From the NCBI GenBank assembly GCA_009676745.1, contig CP046062.1:1163501-1227500 (forward strand): a DNA stretch of 64,000 nucleotides. The letters are read 5' to 3'. Below the pieces are notes generated by a model. It made no database searches. It saw nothing but the letters and a program-made list of their open reading frames with translations, and was not told the DNA's origin. Below, piece after piece: positions 27,560-35,860 of the stretch. Positions within the stretch are counted from its first letter, which is position 1. The number at the start of each line of letters is the position of its first letter. A program made the translations under genes and the position numbers. The DNA is from Leuconostoc mesenteroides subsp. mesenteroides (GTDB taxonomy: Bacteria > Bacillota > Bacilli > Lactobacillales > Lactobacillaceae).

Positions 27560-27613
27560 AACGTTCGACAAATCTTGTCAGATCGCAAAATTATATGTCA
27601 AAAAACGAACTAT
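27560..27613 (+). promoter_or_regulatory. Inverted pair of PurBox-like sites upstream of purD
   Basis: AACGTTCGACAAA (GTTCG at 27563-27567) and AAAAACGAACTAT (27601-27613) face each other. The second matches the AWWWCCGAACWWT PurBox consensus at 12 of 13 positions. The same core is repeated before purE. A possible -10 TATAAT at 27663-27668 would place the second box near -68, similar to the upstream position of PurR activator sites in Lactococcus; whether PurR activates or represses here is unknown. Confidence 0.65.
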
Positions 27614-27706
27614 ATCTTTGTTTATTATAAAAATATAATTTAAAAACATACAAAAAAGTTAATATAATTGTTAAACTATAGTTATTAACAAACAAAGAGG
27701 CCATTC

Positions 27707-28951
27707 ATGACAAAAGTTTTGATTATCGGTTCTGGTGCGCGTGAGCATGCACTAGCACAGACATTTTTAAAAAGTCCACAGGTAGATGAAGTCATCGTTG
27801 CACCCGGAAATGTTGGGATGACAGATAAACATTTGCGACGAGTTGAGATTCCAGTGACTAATTTAATTGAACTAAGGGATTTCGCAAACCAAGAACACGT
27901 GGATCTCACGTTTGTTGGTAATGAAGAGCCGTTGACGCTAGGCATTGTGGATATATTCACAGAATCCTCCTTAAAAATATTTGGTCCAACGAAAAAAGCA
28001 GCTCAACTTGAAGGTTCCAAATCATTTACTAAGAACATTCTTCAAAAGTACAATATTCCAACGGCGCAATCTTTGACCGTAACTTCTTTGAATGAAGCTA
28101 ATCGAGCTATTGCGAAATTTGGCTTTCCAATTGTTTTTAAGCTAGATGGACTGGCTTTGGGTAAAGGGGTAACTATTATTAATAATGCCGCTGATGCTCA
28201 AGTTTATTTGGAAAAATTGTATACGCAAAATACAGATACCAAATTGGTTATTGAAGAGTATCTGAAGGGGGTTGAGTTCTCTGTATTCACATTAGTAGGT
28301 CAAAATGGGGTGATGACTCATGCGCCTTTAGCACAAGACCACAAACGTCGTTTTGATGGTGATGAAGGGCCTAATACTGGTGGAATGGGGGCTTATAGTC
28401 CAGTGAAATGGATTTCAAACCAGATTCGTCAGGAGACTATTGAAAAGCTAGTGAATCCAACAGTGAAAGCCATGGTTGCAGAGGACGCCCCATTTACTGG
28501 TATTTTATATACAGGCGTCATGCTAACTGAAGAAGGTCCGAAAGTGATTGAATTTAATGTACGCTTTGGTGACCCTGAGGCACAAGTAGTATTACCTCAA
28601 TTTGAAGGTGATTTTTATCAATTAATTTTGCAGCTATTGTCAGGTGAAAAACCAACGTCACATTGGCAAGACGAAGAAGTGTATATTGGGGTAGTTCTAG
28701 CAGCAAAAGGTTATCCTGAGCTTCCTCAAAAGGGGGCGATAGTGCCCCAAATACCATTATTGACGAATTATGCTGGCGTTACATTGACAGACAAGGTATT
28801 ACGTGCAAATGGCGGACGTGTAGCGACTATTGTTGCTCATGACAAAAATGTAAAAGTGGCGCAAGAAAAAGTTTATAATGTATTAGATACGACACCCATG
28901 GACTTACAATATCGTCATGATATTGCATATCAAGCTGTTCAAAAATTGTAA
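27707..28951 (+). CDS. purD: Phosphoribosylamine-glycine ligase (GAR synthetase)
   Basis: The 414-aa ATP-grasp enzyme joins glycine to phosphoribosylamine, step two of purine synthesis. The N-terminus VLIIGSGAREHALAQTF and the signature RFGDPEAQVVLPQ are diagnostic, and the ATP-grasp core contains KLDGLALGKGVTI and EEYLKGVEFSVF. It is separated by ~18 kb from the rest of the pur genes and heads an operon with fhs, 12 bases downstream. The shared PurBox-like sites indicate joint control with the main pur operon. Confidence 0.97.
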   Translation: MTKVLIIGSGAREHALAQTFLKSPQVDEVIVAPGNVGMTDKHLRRVEIPVTNLIELRDFANQEHVDLTFVGNEEPLTLGIVDIFTESSLKIFGPTKKAAQLEGSKSFTKNILQKYNIPTAQSLTVTSLNEANRAIAKFGFPIVFKLDGLALGKGVTIINNAADAQVYLEKLYTQNTDTKLVIEEYLKGVEFSVFTLVGQNGVMTHAPLAQDHKRRFDGDEGPNTGGMGAYSPVKWISNQIRQETIEKLVNPTVKAMVAEDAPFTGILYTGVMLTEEGPKVIEFNVRFGDPEAQVVLPQFEGDFYQLILQLLSGEKPTSHWQDEEVYIGVVLAAKGYPELPQKGAIVPQIPLLTNYAGVTLTDKVLRANGGRVATIVAHDKNVKVAQEKVYNVLDTTPMDLQYRHDIAYQAVQKL

Positions 28952-28963
28952 AAGGAAACAAAC

Positions 28964-30628
28964 ATGCAAACAGATATTGAAATTGCCCAATCTATTGACA
29001 TAAAACCAATCACTGAAATTGCTGCTACTGCAGGATTACAGTCCAATGAAATCGAGCCCTATGGATACGACAAAGCAAAAATTAATTTAGATTCATCTAT
29101 CGTGCGTAAGCAAGAATTAGGTAAATTAATTTTGGTTACGTCAATTAATCCAACTCCGGCTGGTGAAGGAAAATCAACAGTCACGGTTGGTCTTGCTGAT
29201 GCGTTGAGTTTGGCCGATAAAAAGACGATGATTGCGTTACGCGAACCTTCCTTGGGACCTGTGATGGGACTTAAAGGTGGTGCAACTGGTGGTGGATTTG
29301 CGCAAGTCGTGCCAATGGCTGATATTAATTTACATTTTACTGGAGACTTTCATGCACTAACCTCAGCTCATGATACACTTGCAGCATTACTAGATAATAG
29401 TATTCATCAAGGTAATCCGCTAAACATTGACCCACGTCGTATTTTGTGGAAACGTGTGGTGGACATTAATGATCGCGCATTACGTCATGTTACTGTTGGT
29501 TTAGGTGGGCCAACTTCAGGTGTTCCGCGTGAAGATGGTTTCGATATTACTGTAGCCTCTGAATTAATGGCTATTCTAACACTATCAACCGATTTAATGG
29601 ATATGAAAGAACGTATCAAGCGTATTGTTGTTGGTTATACCTACAGCAAAGAACCAGTGACTGTTGCTGATCTAGGTGTTGCTGGAGCTTTAACTGTTTT
29701 GTTGAAAGACGCTATTAAACCAAATCTCGTTCAAACCCTGGCACACACACCGGCAATTATTCATGGTGGGCCATTCGCTAATATTGCTCAAGGAACGAAC
29801 TCGATTTTGGCAACTAAAACAGCTTTAAAATTGGCAGATTATGTTGTAACGGAGGCAGGCTTTGGTGCAGATTTAGGTGGCGAGAAGTTTTTAGATGTCA
29901 AGGTACCGTTGCTTGGTAAAACGCCAGATACGATTGTTATTGTCGCGACTGTGCGTGCCTTGAAACACCATGGTGGCGTTTCATTATCAAATTTGAATAA
30001 TGAAGATGTCACTGCACTTAAGAATGGCTTAGAGAATTTAGGTCAACATCTGACAGCAATGAATCGTTATGGCGTACCAGTATTAGTAGCCATTAATCGC
30101 TTCACCTCAGATACAGAAGCAGAGCTTCGGGTTATTAAAGACTACGTTCAACAATTTGGTGCTAGAGCTTATACAACAGAAGTGTGGGCAAAAGGTGGTG
30201 TGGGAGCCCAAGAGTTGGCTGCGGCTGTTATTGAAAAATCAGCTCAAGAAGCAGATTTCACACCGCTATATCAAGCTAACGATTCAGCTATTGATAAACT
30301 AAATAATATCGTGCAAACAATATATGGTGGAGCTGGTGTTGAATTATCAACTAAGGCACACAAACAATTACAAGATTTTGAAAAATATGGTTGGGATAAA
30401 TTACCAATTATTATGGCAAAAACGCAGTACTCATTTACGGATGATGCTAAAAAGCTTGGTGCACCTAAAAATTTCAAAGTACATATCCGTGAATTTGTAC
30501 CGAAACTTGGTGCTGGCTTTTTAGTCGCATTGACGGGAAGCATCATGACAATGCCAGGATTACCAAAACATCCCGCAGCATTAGATATTGATATTGACGA
30601 GGATGGTACGATTACTGGCTTGTTCTAG
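28964..30628 (+). CDS. fhs: Formate-tetrahydrofolate ligase
   Basis: The 554-aa homotetrameric enzyme makes 10-formyl-THF from formate, THF and ATP. The P-loop-like ATP motif [18 protein letters not shown] (~65), the [19 protein letters not shown] segment and the C-terminal [15 protein letters not shown] are all characteristic and the length is standard. Its product is the one-carbon donor of PurN and PurH, both encoded in the pur operon here, which explains the pairing with purD. Confidence 0.97.
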   Translation: MQTDIEIAQSIDIKPITEIAATAGLQSNEIEPYGYDKAKINLDSSIVRKQELGKLILVTSINPTPAGEGKSTVTVGLADALSLADKKTMIALREPSLGPVMGLKGGATGGGFAQVVPMADINLHFTGDFHALTSAHDTLAALLDNSIHQGNPLNIDPRRILWKRVVDINDRALRHVTVGLGGPTSGVPREDGFDITVASELMAILTLSTDLMDMKERIKRIVVGYTYSKEPVTVADLGVAGALTVLLKDAIKPNLVQTLAHTPAIIHGGPFANIAQGTNSILATKTALKLADYVVTEAGFGADLGGEKFLDVKVPLLGKTPDTIVIVATVRALKHHGGVSLSNLNNEDVTALKNGLENLGQHLTAMNRYGVPVLVAINRFTSDTEAELRVIKDYVQQFGARAYTTEVWAKGGVGAQELAAAVIEKSAQEADFTPLYQANDSAIDKLNNIVQTIYGGAGVELSTKAHKQLQDFEKYGWDKLPIIMAKTQYSFTDDAKKLGAPKNFKVHIREFVPKLGAGFLVALTGSIMTMPGLPKHPAALDIDIDEDGTITGLF

Positions 30629-30632
30629 ACTA

Positions 30633-30657
30633 AAAAATGGCTTTTAGGCCATTTTTT
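30633..30657 (+). terminator. Rho-independent terminator of purD-fhs
   Basis: AAAAATGGC (30633-30641) pairs with GCCATTTTT (30648-30656) across a 6-base loop and runs into T residues. Confidence 0.88.
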
Positions 30658-30845
30658 ATTGTTTAGACATACGGAACACCAGGAAATCTGTAACTCAAAA
30701 TGTTACTGATCTAGTTTATGTTGATTCAAACCATCTTAAGTCATAAACACAGTGTTTCCATCAAATCCGTCTGCCATTTTCTCGTGAAGAATGAGCTCTT
30801 TTTAACGTTGCGCTTGAAGCGTTTTAAACCAACAATATAAAGGTG

Positions 30846-30854
30846 TGTTATACT
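30846..30854 (+). promoter_or_regulatory. Extended -10 promoter abutting the cold-shock gene start
   Basis: TGTTATACT (30846-30854) is an extended -10 element. Seven bases downstream lies the A of the csp ATG (30861), so transcription may begin at the start codon. An alternative weaker promoter TTGAAG(30814)-16-TATAAA(30836) would leave a 13-nt leader, also without a Shine-Dalgarno sequence. Confidence 0.5.
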
Positions 30855-30860
30855 ATACTT

Positions 30861-31085
30861 ATGAAAACAGGAACAGTAAAAATTTGGCAAAAAGAACGTG
30901 GATATGGATACATTACACCTGATGAAGGTGGGGATGATGTCTTTGTTCATTTTAATGGTATTGATATGGATGGCTTCAAGTCATTGATTCAAGGCGAAAA
31001 AGTAGCGTACGTACTGGTACAAGGATATAAATCTTATCAGGCAGCACAAGTCCGTCCACTTTCGGTTGAGGCTGCAGACGTTTAA
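30861..31085 (+). CDS. Cold-shock domain RNA-binding protein
   Basis: The 74-aa protein is a single cold-shock domain that binds single-stranded RNA/DNA. It has an RNP1-like RGYGYI (usual form KGFGFI) and the RNP2 motif VFVHF. It begins MKTGTVKIWQKERG and is a few residues longer than the 66-67 aa CspA proteins. No Shine-Dalgarno sequence lies within 4-12 bases of ATG 30861; the nearest purine cluster, AAAGGTG, ends ~15 bases upstream. The stop overlaps the Nudix gene ATG (TAATG), making it the first gene of csp-nudF-TM-mtnN. Confidence 0.9.
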   Translation: MKTGTVKIWQKERGYGYITPDEGGDDVFVHFNGIDMDGFKSLIQGEKVAYVLVQGYKSYQAAQVRPLSVEAADV

Positions 31086-31639
31086 TGGTAGCGTATCGTG
31101 AGACAGTAACATCGTCTAAGATAATTTATGAGGGACCAATTTTTAGTGTTGAAACACAAGAGGTTGATCTCTATAATGGAAAAAAAGCTAAAAGAGATAT
31201 TGTTAGGCACGTGCCTGCAATTGGCGTTTTAGCTTTTGTTGATGATGAGCATATTATTTTAGAAAAACAATGGCGTGCCACAATTGGGGATTTTATTTTG
31301 GAAATTCCTGCTGGAAAATTGGATCAACGTGATTTTGACGAACCACACCATGCAGTTGAACGTGAACTTAATGAAGAATTACGTATGGCAGCGGGTTCTA
31401 TTGAAAAAGCGTTAGGTTTTTTTGAAACCGTAGGCTTTTCGGATGCTTATATGCATTTATATGTTGCGAGAAATTTGACACCCATTGAACAAAAGCAACA
31501 ACTACCACGTGACCTAGGCGAGACAATGGATTTAGTAACCGTATCTTTTAGTGAAGTGAAATCGTTGTTTGATTCAGGGAAATTGATTGATCAAAAAACT
31601 GTCACGGCCTTTTTGTATTGGAATTACTTGCGGGGTTAA
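31085..31639 (+). CDS. Nudix hydrolase, ADP-ribose pyrophosphatase type
   Basis: The 184-aa protein contains the Nudix box: AGKLD, an insertion, then HHAVERELNEELRMAAG, giving the RE-x-x-EE core that binds Mg2+. The preceding EKQWRATIGDFILEIPAGKL matches ADP-ribose pyrophosphatases (NudF/YqkG), which cleave ADP-ribose to AMP and ribose-5-phosphate. It is translationally coupled to the upstream cold-shock gene by a one-base overlap and is followed after 3 bases by a small membrane-protein gene. Confidence 0.9.
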   Translation: MVAYRETVTSSKIIYEGPIFSVETQEVDLYNGKKAKRDIVRHVPAIGVLAFVDDEHIILEKQWRATIGDFILEIPAGKLDQRDFDEPHHAVERELNEELRMAAGSIEKALGFFETVGFSDAYMHLYVARNLTPIEQKQQLPRDLGETMDLVTVSFSEVKSLFDSGKLIDQKTVTAFLYWNYLRG

Positions 31640-31642
31640 TTT

Positions 31643-31936
31643 ATGGATAAAATGTCACGTAAAGCAGCCAAAAAAGAGCAGAAGGCGCGTGAAAAAGAAC
31701 GTATTAAAGTTGAAAAAGAATACGCTAGAAAACATCCAACTCAAGTTGAAATTGTTCAACCAGAAACTCGAGAAGAGATGCGGTTAACACGTAAAGGGCG
31801 TTATGAATTAGGGTCAGATGGTAAGTTAACAGCGAAAGGCAAATCAAAACGCTTAACACATCGTTACAATGTCATTATTATTGTTTTAATTTTATTAATT
31901 ATTGCAACGTACGCCGCCTTTTTTTTAATTAACTAG
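31643..31936 (+). CDS. Small basic protein with one C-terminal transmembrane helix
   Basis: The 97-aa protein has no family I can name. The first ~70 residues are strongly charged and basic (MSRKAAKKEQKAREKERIK and similar), likely helical, and residues ~75-96 (YNVIIIVLILLIIATYAAFF) form a single membrane anchor at the C-terminus. The charge distribution predicts a cytosolic N-terminus. It sits between the Nudix hydrolase and MTA/SAH nucleosidase genes, in the same operon. An alternative start is the fourth codon (Met4). Confidence 0.75.
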   Translation: MDKMSRKAAKKEQKAREKERIKVEKEYARKHPTQVEIVQPETREEMRLTRKGRYELGSDGKLTAKGKSKRLTHRYNVIIIVLILLIIATYAAFFLIN

Positions 31937-31953
31937 TAAATTTGGAGAAAAAA

Positions 31954-32628
31954 ATGAAAATAGGAATTATCACGCCAATGGCGGAGGAAAAGATTGCATT
32001 GTCCGCAATTCTTGAAAACACAGAAACAAGACAACACGGTAGCACAACGATTACTTCAGGAACTTATAAAAATCATGAAGTAATGCTAACTGAGTCTGGT
32101 ATTGGTAAAGTTGCTGCAGGTTCTGCTGCCACAGTGATGATTGATAATTTTAATCCTGATTTGATTGTTAACACTGGCTCTGCTGGTGCACTAGACCCTG
32201 ATTTGAAAATTGGGGATGAAGTTATTGGCACACGTATTGCGTATTCAGATGTCGATGTGACGGCATTTGGATACGCTTATGGACAATTACCAAATAAGCC
32301 CTTATATTACGAAGCAGATCCAACAGTAGTTGCTGATTTTAAGAAGTTAACAGCAGGAAAAGAAGGGTTGATTGTTTCTGGTGATCAATTTGTTCAAGAT
32401 GATGGTAAACAGAAAATATTGTCTCATTTTCCCGAGGCACTAGTTGCTGAGATGGAAGCAGCAGCAGTGGCACAAGTTGCTACACAGTTTGGGACCCCGT
32501 TTATCGTATTACGTGGTGTTTCTGATTTAGCTAATGGAGAATCTAATATCGTCTTTGATGATTTTGTAATTGAAGCTGGTAAAGCTTCAGCCCAGTTGTT
32601 AATTAACTATATGGATCAAAAGAACTAA
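31954..32628 (+). CDS. mtnN: 5'-Methylthioadenosine/S-adenosylhomocysteine nucleosidase
   Basis: The 224-aa enzyme hydrolyses MTA and SAH to adenine and the thioribose, recycling methylation by-products and feeding AI-2 synthesis where LuxS is present. It starts MKIGIITPMAEE, and contains NTGSAGALDPDLKIGDEVI, SGDQFV, and VAEMEAAAVAQVA with the catalytic glutamate, then the aspartate of VLRGVSDLAN. ATG 31954 behind TTGGAG is preferred to an upstream TTG. It closes the four-gene operon. Confidence 0.96.
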   Translation: MKIGIITPMAEEKIALSAILENTETRQHGSTTITSGTYKNHEVMLTESGIGKVAAGSAATVMIDNFNPDLIVNTGSAGALDPDLKIGDEVIGTRIAYSDVDVTAFGYAYGQLPNKPLYYEADPTVVADFKKLTAGKEGLIVSGDQFVQDDGKQKILSHFPEALVAEMEAAAVAQVATQFGTPFIVLRGVSDLANGESNIVFDDFVIEAGKASAQLLINYMDQKN

Positions 32629-32647
32629 GCCGACAGGCTTTTTTTTA
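32627..32647 (+). terminator. Rho-independent terminator of the csp-mtnN operon
   Basis: A short stem AAGCC (32627-32631) with GGCTT (32636-32640) and GACA tetraloop is followed by eight T. It overlaps the stop codon of mtnN. Confidence 0.7.
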
Positions 32648-32773
32648 TACTGATAAGTTGTTGTAATATTAGAAATAGCTGATTTCTGTGATAGTTGGTA
32701 TAGGGGTTAGGGTGCAAGTAAGTAAAGAATAATGTAAAATAGAAAATATATTAAATTTAAGGAATATAATAAA

Positions 32774-33430
32774 ATGATTACTTCATATAACCAAAAATCT
32801 TGTGGGGACATACTTGTCGTTACACTCGCTCCTAACGCAGAGAAACAAATTGTGACTACTAGCAGAAACGTAACACGAATAAGTAATGCTGAAACAGATC
32901 AGGTAACCGGATTTAACATTGCCAACGTGGGTGCCGAACTAGGGATTATTGGAGAAAATGGTCAAATATTCTTAAACGAAGAGCAAGTAAATATGCTTAA
33001 TACTACTATCAAATCGGCCGGATTTGATGAATTATTGAAGGTTTCACCTTCAAAGCTTGTTATTGGTTTCGTTGAAAGTCTTTCGAATCATCCAGATTCA
33101 GATCATTTACACATTACACAAACAAAAGTTAGTGACCAAAAAAGCTTGCAGATTGTCTCTGGATCACCAAATATGAAAACAGGGATTAAAGTTGTAGTGG
33201 CACAGCCAGGAACAATGATGCCTTCAGGTGCATTGATATGGGATGGCGCATTACGCGGTGTGCCATCTTCAGGGATGATTGTTTCTGGGAGAGAGTTACA
33301 TTTGCCGGGGGCTCCTGAAAAACCTGGTGCTTTGGTTTTACCAAATGACTTTGGTGAAATTGGTGATGTGTTTGACTTTGAAAAAGGTGCAAAACTTTAT
33401 ACAAATGGATTGGTTGACACAAATTATTAA
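32774..33430 (+). CDS. ytpR: YtpR-family tRNA-binding domain protein
   Basis: The 218-aa protein has an N-terminal ~100-residue domain and a C-terminal EMAP/tRNA-binding OB fold (~95-205) with VIGFVESLSNHPDSDHLHITQTKV, QIVSGSPNM and the VVVAQPGTMMPSG element. This is the architecture of B. subtilis YtpR, resembling the N-terminal part of PheRS beta. Its physiological role is not established. It lies upstream of murC with a hairpin and a small ORF between them. Confidence 0.9.
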   Translation: MITSYNQKSCGDILVVTLAPNAEKQIVTTSRNVTRISNAETDQVTGFNIANVGAELGIIGENGQIFLNEEQVNMLNTTIKSAGFDELLKVSPSKLVIGFVESLSNHPDSDHLHITQTKVSDQKSLQIVSGSPNMKTGIKVVVAQPGTMMPSGALIWDGALRGVPSSGMIVSGRELHLPGAPEKPGALVLPNDFGEIGDVFDFEKGAKLYTNGLVDTNY

Positions 33431-33440
33431 GACGGGGGAA

Positions 33441-33471
33441 GTGCAGCTAGTGTTAATTATTATAGCTGCAC
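33441..33471 (+). repeat. Perfect 9-bp inverted repeat (stem-loop) between ytpR and murC
   Basis: GTGCAGCTA (33441-33449) and TAGCTGCAC (33463-33471) form a perfect stem with a 13-base loop. No T-run follows, so it is not an ordinary terminator. GGGGG (33434-33438) lies just before the stem, and the 46-aa ORF starts 10 bases after it. Confidence 0.7.
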
Positions 33472-33481
33472 GTGTTAATAA

Positions 33482-33622
33482 ATGGTAGATAAAATTAGAA
33501 ACGCACCGCGCGTTTATCGAACATTCAATGATGAAAGTACAAAGTATCGGAAATTGATGTTTGAGTTACGAAAAGGTGAGTTACAGTATTTCACGTTTGT
33601 GATGGAGATTGTAAAAAAATGA
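33482..33622 (+). CDS. Small 46-aa hypothetical protein coupled to murC
   Basis: A short open frame encodes MVDKIRNAPRVYRTFNDEST followed by a basic/hydrophobic tail ending in FTFVMEIVKK. I do not recognise it. Its TGA overlaps the murC ATG (ATGA), the pattern of translational coupling, which argues that it is translated. An in-frame TAA directly precedes the ATG, so it cannot extend upstream. No Shine-Dalgarno sequence is adjacent; GGGGG at 33434 would come within reach only if the intervening hairpin folds. Confidence 0.5.
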   Translation: MVDKIRNAPRVYRTFNDESTKYRKLMFELRKGELQYFTFVMEIVKK

Positions 33623-34953
33623 GTAAGAAGTATTATTTTATTGGCATTAAAGGAACCGGAATGGGACCGCTAGCGCAAATTTTGCATGATCAAGGAAACG
33701 AGGTACTTGGTTCAGATATTGATACGTATACATATACGCAAGCTCCGTTAGAGGCCGCAGGTATCAAAATATTACCATTTGGTGCAAAAAATGTTGATGC
33801 TAATCGAGATGCTATTTTTGTGAGGGGAAATGCTTTTAATGATGATCAAATTGAAGTGGCTCGGGCATTAGAAATTGGTGTAACCATGGTTTCTTATCCA
33901 GAGGCTGTTCAAGAACAAATATCACAAACTACATCTATAGCGGTTGCTGGAGCCCACGGTAAAACGTCTACAACCGGATTACTGGCACACGTGTTGAAAA
34001 ATATTGCCCCTACTTCATATCTTATCGGAGATGGCACGGGACGAGGAGTGCCTAACTCACAATTTTTTGTTGTTGAGGCAGATGAATATCGCCGTCACTT
34101 TAAAGACTATGCTCCAGATTATGCAATTTTAACAAATATTGATTTTGATCATCCTGATTATTACACAGGCATTGAAGATGTAACATCTGCATTTGCTGAT
34201 TTTGCTAATCATGTTAAAAAGGCTATTTTTGCTTGGGGTGATGATACACGCTTACGTTCTTTGAAACCCTCAGCAGATGTTTACTATTATGGTGTTAATC
34301 CAGATAGAGATGACTTTGTGGCAACTGATATTCACAAGTCAACTCAGGGGTCACATTTTAACGTTGTTTTTCGTGGTCAAGACTTAGGTGAATTTGCCGT
34401 TCCTTTATTTGGACAACATGGTATTTTAAATGCGTTAGCAGTGATTGCTGTATCTTATATGGAAGAAGTTGACCTTGATTTAATTCGTCAATATTTGCTG
34501 ACTTATCAGGGTGTTAAACGTCGTTTTAGTGAAAAGCAAATTGCTGATATTACAGTAATTGATGATTATGCTCATCACCCAACAGAAATTACAGCGACAA
34601 TAGATGCAGCACGCCAAAAGTATCCCAATAAAAAGATTATTGCCATTTTTCAGCCACATACTTTCTCACGCGTAATTGCGTACAAAGATGAATTTGCTAG
34701 TAGTTTAGAAGCGGCAGATCAAGTTTATCTAGCCAATATTTTTGGCTCTGCACGGGAACAAGCAGGAACAATTACTTCCAAGGACTTAGGAGCTGAAATT
34801 AGTAAGTTTGGTGGCATTATTGAAGAAAATGACATGAGTCTATTAATGCCATATGAAAATGCTGTAATGATCTTTATGGGGGCTGGTGACATTGAAAAAT
34901 ATGAATTTGCTTATGAAAAGTTACTTGGCCAATTGAGAACGGACCTGACTTAA
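33619..34953 (+). CDS. murC: UDP-N-acetylmuramate-L-alanine ligase
   Basis: The 444-aa cytosolic Mur ligase adds L-alanine to UDP-MurNAc in peptidoglycan precursor synthesis. It has the N-terminal Rossmann motif FIGIKGTGMGPLAQ, the ATP loop GAHGKTSTTGLLAHV (~114-128), the EADEYRRHF metal/substrate segment, and the C-terminal domain with IDDYAHHPTEI and FQPHTFSR. The length is normal. The ATG overlaps the stop of the small upstream ORF. It ends without a terminator before BI-1. Confidence 0.98.
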   Translation: MSKKYYFIGIKGTGMGPLAQILHDQGNEVLGSDIDTYTYTQAPLEAAGIKILPFGAKNVDANRDAIFVRGNAFNDDQIEVARALEIGVTMVSYPEAVQEQISQTTSIAVAGAHGKTSTTGLLAHVLKNIAPTSYLIGDGTGRGVPNSQFFVVEADEYRRHFKDYAPDYAILTNIDFDHPDYYTGIEDVTSAFADFANHVKKAIFAWGDDTRLRSLKPSADVYYYGVNPDRDDFVATDIHKSTQGSHFNVVFRGQDLGEFAVPLFGQHGILNALAVIAVSYMEEVDLDLIRQYLLTYQGVKRRFSEKQIADITVIDDYAHHPTEITATIDAARQKYPNKKIIAIFQPHTFSRVIAYKDEFASSLEAADQVYLANIFGSAREQAGTITSKDLGAEISKFGGIIEENDMSLLMPYENAVMIFMGAGDIEKYEFAYEKLLGQLRTDLT

Positions 34954-34973
34954 TGTTTATTTAATGTAGCTTC

Positions 34974-34982
34974 TGTTATAAT
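34974..34982 (+). promoter_or_regulatory. Extended -10 promoter of the BI-1 family gene
   Basis: TGTTATAAT (34974-34982) is a perfect extended -10 element 42 bases before the ATG. The -35 region is poor. It is the same 9-base element seen at 21113. Confidence 0.5.
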
Positions 34983-35024
34983 TAGTATAACCAGAATTGT
35001 TTAAAATACTGGAGGTAAATAGAA

Positions 35025-35744
35025 ATGGATAATTTTAATATGAACGCCCGTCGTGATGTGACGGGTGTAGATGAAGGAATGCGCGCATTCTTTAAGCAAA
35101 CCTATAGCTTTATGGGTATAGCAGTTTTGCTTACCGCAGTGACAGGCTTTATAGTACAAACCTTTTTTTTAGAACAAGTGGCTAAGTTGCTTGTCGGTAA
35201 TTTTATTGGTCTTTTGGCACTGTTGGGCATTCAAATGTTGATTATAACGATGGTTGGTCGTGCAACTTTTAAAAACCCTGCCCGTGCTTTTGGCTTATTA
35301 ATGGCTTTTGCAGTAGTTGAAGGTTTAACACTCGGCGTCTTGTTAGCTGTTTATACAGGAGCTTCTGTGTTGATGGCTTTCGTTTCTGCATCCGCGGTTT
35401 TTGGTGGAATGGCGGCCTATGGTGCTTTCACAAAACGTGATTTGACCGGATTAGGTTCAATTTTGTTTGGTCTGTTAATTGGTTTGCTGATAGCATCAAT
35501 TGCTAATATGTTTTTCTATAGTGGCATCGTTTCACTATTGCTTTCATGGGTTAGTGTCGTTGTCTTCTCATTATTTACAGCATATGATAATCAGAACCTA
35601 AAAGTGATGTATGCACAATTTGCCGGTCAAGCAGATACAACCGGTCTTGCAGTAAATGGTGCCTTGAGATTATATTTAGATTTTGTCAATATTTTCTTTG
35701 CACTATTACGTATCTTTGGCGTTGTCAATGGCTCGCGCGATTAA
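35025..35744 (+). CDS. Bax inhibitor-1 (YbhL/YetJ-type) membrane protein
   Basis: The 239-aa protein has seven hydrophobic helices and belongs to the BI-1/TMBIM family. Conserved elements include RAFGLLMAFAVVEGLTLG, GAFTKRDLTGLGSILFG and the C-terminal SLFTAYDNQNLKVMYAQF followed by LYLDFVNIFFALLRIFG, which hold the di-aspartate region of pH-sensitive Ca2+ leak channels such as B. subtilis YetJ. The physiological role in lactic acid bacteria is not established. TGGAGG supplies a strong ribosome binding site, and a perfect terminator follows. Confidence 0.92.
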   Translation: MDNFNMNARRDVTGVDEGMRAFFKQTYSFMGIAVLLTAVTGFIVQTFFLEQVAKLLVGNFIGLLALLGIQMLIITMVGRATFKNPARAFGLLMAFAVVEGLTLGVLLAVYTGASVLMAFVSASAVFGGMAAYGAFTKRDLTGLGSILFGLLIGLLIASIANMFFYSGIVSLLLSWVSVVVFSLFTAYDNQNLKVMYAQFAGQADTTGLAVNGALRLYLDFVNIFFALLRIFGVVNGSRD

Positions 35745-35746
35745 TG

Positions 35747-35774
35747 AAAAAGACCCATGTGGGTCTTTTTTTTG
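35747..35774 (+). terminator. Rho-independent terminator of the BI-1 family gene
   Basis: AAAAAGACCCA pairs perfectly with TGGGTCTTTTT, giving an A-to-T stem followed by extra T residues. Confidence 0.9.
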
Positions 35775-35860
35775 TGAAAAAATTAGTTATAAACAAAAGT
35801 TTTAATTGTAAATAATCACGTATAATAAAGTAGTTATGAAAACTGCTTTTGGGGAATATT

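Noticed and set aside
30741..30950. Minus-strand open frame of 69 codons over the cold-shock gene promoter
   Set aside because: No ribosome binding site, no recognisable motif, and it overlaps the well-supported csp gene on the other strand.
33279..33488. Frameshifted remnant of a longer gene between ytpR and murC
   Set aside because: YtpR is complete with its own stop at 33430, and the overlapping alternative frame shows no homology I can recognise.
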